From G965216695 sp965216695 (GTDB taxonomy: Bacteria > Pseudomonadota > Gammaproteobacteria > Pseudomonadales > Azotimanducaceae): 64,000 bases of DNA. The notes below the pieces were generated by a model that worked only from the letters and a program-made list of their open reading frames with translations, was not told the origin of the DNA and ran no database searches. The translations under genes and the position numbers were made by a program. Below, in pieces: positions 61,615 through 64,000 of the stretch. Numbering within the stretch: the stretch's first letter is position 1; every line of letters starts with the position of its first letter. The DNA is taken from contig OZ244212.1 in assembly GCA_965216695.1 (NCBI GenBank), positions 186,001 through 250,000 of the forward strand, given 5' to 3'.

Positions 61615-63207
61615 GTGCCCGCGCTTCATCCTCAACAGCCGCCCCCCGAGACCTACTACGCCGACAACCTGAGCGCGATCCTCAGCCAGGTGATAACGCG
61701 CTACCAGGACGTCTTACCGGCGGCCACGCACAGCGTCATCGAACGCGCCCGGAACCTGTCGGAGCGCAGCATCCGGTTGCTCGCGCGCCTGGTTACACGC
61801 CGCGGCGAGTGGCTGCGCACCGATCGGCTCGACTATGCCGAAATCGATTCCATACCGTGGGCGCTACAGGAACTGCACAACGCCGGTCTGATCCGGATTT
61901 GCGATTCAATCCCATCGGAGTGTTTGCTCCGCCTGCTTACGGTTGCGGAACTGCGCGACGAGTTTTCGGAGCTACCCGCCGGTGCGCGCAAACCGGAACT
62001 GATCGCGTGTCTTGGCGCAACGCTGCCCTCTATTCACCTGCAGGTGCGCCTTAGGCGCCGCTTCGAATGGCTGCACGTGCGCTGTGTGCCGCAGATCAAT
62101 CAGTGTGCGCGCCTGTATTTCGGTGCCTCAAATCAGGATCTGTCGGCGTTTGTGCTCCGCGACCTGGGCATGGTGCGCCACCCTACGTACCAGATCGAAA
62201 AGAGCGCGCGGGAATTCGAGAGCGCTGAAGACATCGACGCCTACTTCGCGTTGCGCGACGTACGCGAACAGTTCGAGATGCTGGAGGAGGCGCCCGAGCA
62301 GGCCCGGGTGATTCTGGCGGCAATCCGCAAACCCGTCAGCAACCGTTCGGTTCGGCGCCTGCGCTCGCGGCTCGCGCTCAATCTCGGGCGCTGGCACGAA
62401 CGGCGCGGCGAAAACGATGATGCGCTTCGCTGTTTCGCGCTGTCGGATGCACCACCGGCACGCGAACGCATGGCCCGCATCCACAAACGCCGTAACGACG
62501 GCGAAGCGCTGCGCGCCACGCTGGATGCAATCGTGAACGCGCCTCTGTGCGCAACGGAAGAGCGGTTCGCACAGCGATTCATCAGCCGGCCACGGCGTTC
62601 GCGTCCGCCGACCGACGAATACGATCTAGACGCTCACCCGGCCTCAATCGAACGACACGCAATCGGTGAACTGACCGCTGCCGGCGCTCAGGCCTGGCAC
62701 GTGGAGAACAGCCTGCCGCTGGGGCTTGCAGGCATCATCTACTGGCATGCGGTGTTTGCGCCGGTACGCGGCGCGTTTACGCATCCGTTCCAGACCCGAC
62801 CCAATGACCTGTTCTGGCCGGATTTTGCGGCTGAACGAGTTGAGGAAATCAATGAAATAACCTCTGAAAATATTTCTAATAATCTGGTAAGAAATTGTTT
62901 TATATATAGAAATATATCGAATTCGCTGGTGTCGTGGCGCTTGTTCCTCCCGTCATTCGCGCGCCTGATCGCCGCGCGTGTACCAACTACCGCGCTGTAC
63001 CGGCTGGCCCGATGGACAATCCACAATCTCACGGATGCCCGCACCGGCTTTCCGGACCTGTTCGTTGTGTGGCCGAGCGGCGAGATCGCCTTTGTGGAGG
63101 TCAAAGGACCAACCGATCAGTTGCAACCCGCGCAGCGCCTCTGGCTCGCTCGCCTCAAGGACATGGGATTCAACGCTTCCGTGCGCAAATACCGACCGCC
63201 CGCGTGA
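61615..63207 (+). CDS. FAN1-type VRR-NUC nuclease
   Basis: 530 aa structure-specific nuclease of the Fanconi-associated nuclease 1 family, close to the 559 aa bacterial FAN1. GTG start. The N-terminal two thirds are helical with a DNA-binding and TPR-like part (LAGLIRICDSIPSECLLRLL-type helices). The C-terminal VRR-NUC domain has GFPDLFVVWPSGEIAFVEVK with the PD-(D/E)xK active-site Asp, Glu and Lys. Bacterial FAN1 acts on interstrand crosslinks. The following helicase gene starts inside its stop (GTGA). Confidence 0.9.
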   Translation: MPALHPQQPPPETYYADNLSAILSQVITRYQDVLPAATHSVIERARNLSERSIRLLARLVTRRGEWLRTDRLDYAEIDSIPWALQELHNAGLIRICDSIPSECLLRLLTVAELRDEFSELPAGARKPELIACLGATLPSIHLQVRLRRRFEWLHVRCVPQINQCARLYFGASNQDLSAFVLRDLGMVRHPTYQIEKSAREFESAEDIDAYFALRDVREQFEMLEEAPEQARVILAAIRKPVSNRSVRRLRSRLALNLGRWHERRGENDDALRCFALSDAPPARERMARIHKRRNDGEALRATLDAIVNAPLCATEERFAQRFISRPRRSRPPTDEYDLDAHPASIERHAIGELTAAGAQAWHVENSLPLGLAGIIYWHAVFAPVRGAFTHPFQTRPNDLFWPDFAAERVEEINEITSENISNNLVRNCFIYRNISNSLVSWRLFLPSFARLIAARVPTTALYRLARWTIHNLTDARTGFPDLFVVWPSGEIAFVEVKGPTDQLQPAQRLWLARLKDMGFNASVRKYRPPA

Positions 63208-64000
63208 GCGAGCGCATCGCCGTGCGGCGCGTCGTCGAGCTGGCTCGCTCGGACGGCGATCTGTACCCCGACGACGCGTCACGTACGACGCCAGAGGAAG
63301 GCATGCAGGCACAGGCGGCACTGCAACACCTGTTGTCTCGCGACGATGCGGCGTGGGAATTCGAAGTCGCTGTGCAACTGCTCTGCAGTCATGGAGGCTA
63401 CCGATTGCAGATTGGCGGTCGACTCGATGCGATGCGGGTGGTGTCCGCCCGGCATATCGCCATCCAGGAATTCAAAGCGTCACGGTCGATCGAGAATCCA
63501 ACGATGGACGGTGATCACGGCGCTCAGCTGCGCCTGTACGCGGGACTCATGGCGCACGTGCACCCGGAAATCACAACGATCGATCTGACGCTCGTTTATC
63601 GTCATCCGGATACCGGCGAAGACCGTCGGTTTAACGAACGCTGGTCGCGCGGTCAGGCAACGGCATTTCTGAATGCAAAGGTACAAGCGGCTGGCGGCAA
63701 ACTCGCGGCCTGGTCGGTCCACCGGCGCAAACGCGCCGAGTGGATACTGGCGCAAACGTTTCCCTTCGAGTCGTTTCGCCCCCACCAGCGTGCAATGACC
63801 TCGCGGATATTCAACGCAGTGTCCCACGGTGAATCCCTGTTGCTGGAAGCACCCACCGGCCTCGGAAAATCCATTGCGGCGCTGTTTGCAGCCTTGAAAG
63901 CAGCCGACTCACGCCAGTTCGAGCGCCTGTTTTTCTTAACCAGCCGTACCACCGGTGCGCAAGCCGCGATGGATGCGTGTAACCAACTCGACGCTGGCCG
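63204..64000 (+). CDS. Rad3/DinG-like helicase with N-terminal PD-(D/E)xK-like domain, cut by window edge
   Basis: About 265 codons visible. GTG start coupled to the nuclease stop. Residues about 45-170 look like a RecB-type nuclease (FEVAVQLLCSHGGYRLQIGG, GGRLDAMRV with Asp, IAIQEFKAS with Glu-x-Lys), then TFPFESFRPHQRAMT and Walker A LEAPTGLGKSIAALFA, the pattern of DEAH helicases of the XPD/DinG/Rad3 family. The iron-sulfur cluster region is beyond the window. The pairing with FAN1 suggests a crosslink-repair machine. Confidence 0.85.
   Translation, partial: MSERIAVRRVVELARSDGDLYPDDASRTTPEEGMQAQAALQHLLSRDDAAWEFEVAVQLLCSHGGYRLQIGGRLDAMRVVSARHIAIQEFKASRSIENPTMDGDHGAQLRLYAGLMAHVHPEITTIDLTLVYRHPDTGEDRRFNERWSRGQATAFLNAKVQAAGGKLAAWSVHRRKRAEWILAQTFPFESFRPHQRAMTSRIFNAVSHGESLLLEAPTGLGKSIAALFAALKAADSRQFERLFFLTSRTTGAQAAMDACNQLDAG

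Noticed and set aside
1..64000. CRISPR arrays, prophage or rRNA genes
   Set aside because: No regular direct-repeat/spacer array, phage structural genes or rRNA sequence were seen.

Overview
The window is GC-rich chromosomal DNA, most likely from a free-living, aerobic gammaproteobacterium. Supporting signs are the gacA-(udg)-uvrC-pgsA-tRNA-Cys order, a marine-type TonB2 operon (DUF3450, TtpC, ExbB, ExbD, TonB, TPR), CsrA, DUF1631 and PilZ proteins, and long forms of PstC and PstA. Genus cannot be read from the sequence.

Layout: 1-6956 is a phosphate-starvation block on the minus strand (phoB, phoR, pstS, pstC, pstA cut by the window edge) with a recognisable Pho box upstream of phoB. 7044-14404 holds a dienelactone hydrolase-type enzyme, a six-gene TonB energy-transduction operon and riboflavin synthase. 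14417-26864 is housekeeping and regulation: DUF1631, PilZ, pyrF, exonuclease III, an unusual soluble histidine kinase, glutaryl-CoA dehydrogenase, gacA, a family-5 uracil-DNA glycosylase, uvrC, pgsA, tRNA-Cys and a small membrane protein. 26922-41413 is catabolic: an MMPL/RND exporter, a branched-chain 2-oxoacid dehydrogenase (bkdA1-bkdA2-bkdB), ETF-ubiquinone oxidoreductase (which would take electrons from acyl-CoA dehydrogenases such as GcdH through ETF), an S9 peptidase, glyoxalase I, a methyltransferase plus the wreck of another, a flavoprotein dehydrogenase and a secreted SdrD_B-like protein closed by a strong terminator.

41557-56779 is the accessory region: a Doc/Phd toxin-antitoxin pair, then an RHS (YD-repeat) polymorphic toxin locus. 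It has one long Sec-exported RHS gene broken by a single-base frameshift, and three different C-terminal tips, each after a near-identical RHS core and each followed by its own candidate immunity gene. One tip gene begins with the first ~57 codons of an ISL3 transposase fused in frame. Gene fragments (an XRE regulator tail, a WG-repeat tail, a truncated unknown), an IS66 element with a frameshifted tnpB and no target duplication, and an ISL3 element show repeated recombination. A golvesin/Xly-like carbohydrate-binding domain sits between the YD repeats and the RHS core.

56824-64000 returns to core genome: two tRNA-Leu genes, a serine beta-lactamase-like hydrolase, enoyl-CoA hydratase, rmuC, csrA, an unknown protein, and a FAN1-type VRR-NUC nuclease translationally coupled to a Rad3/DinG-like helicase that carries an N-terminal nuclease-like domain (cut by the window edge). 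A LexA-like site lies upstream of that pair. GacA and CsrA in one window suggest a Gac/Rsm regulatory cascade, although no RsmY/Z-type RNA was found.
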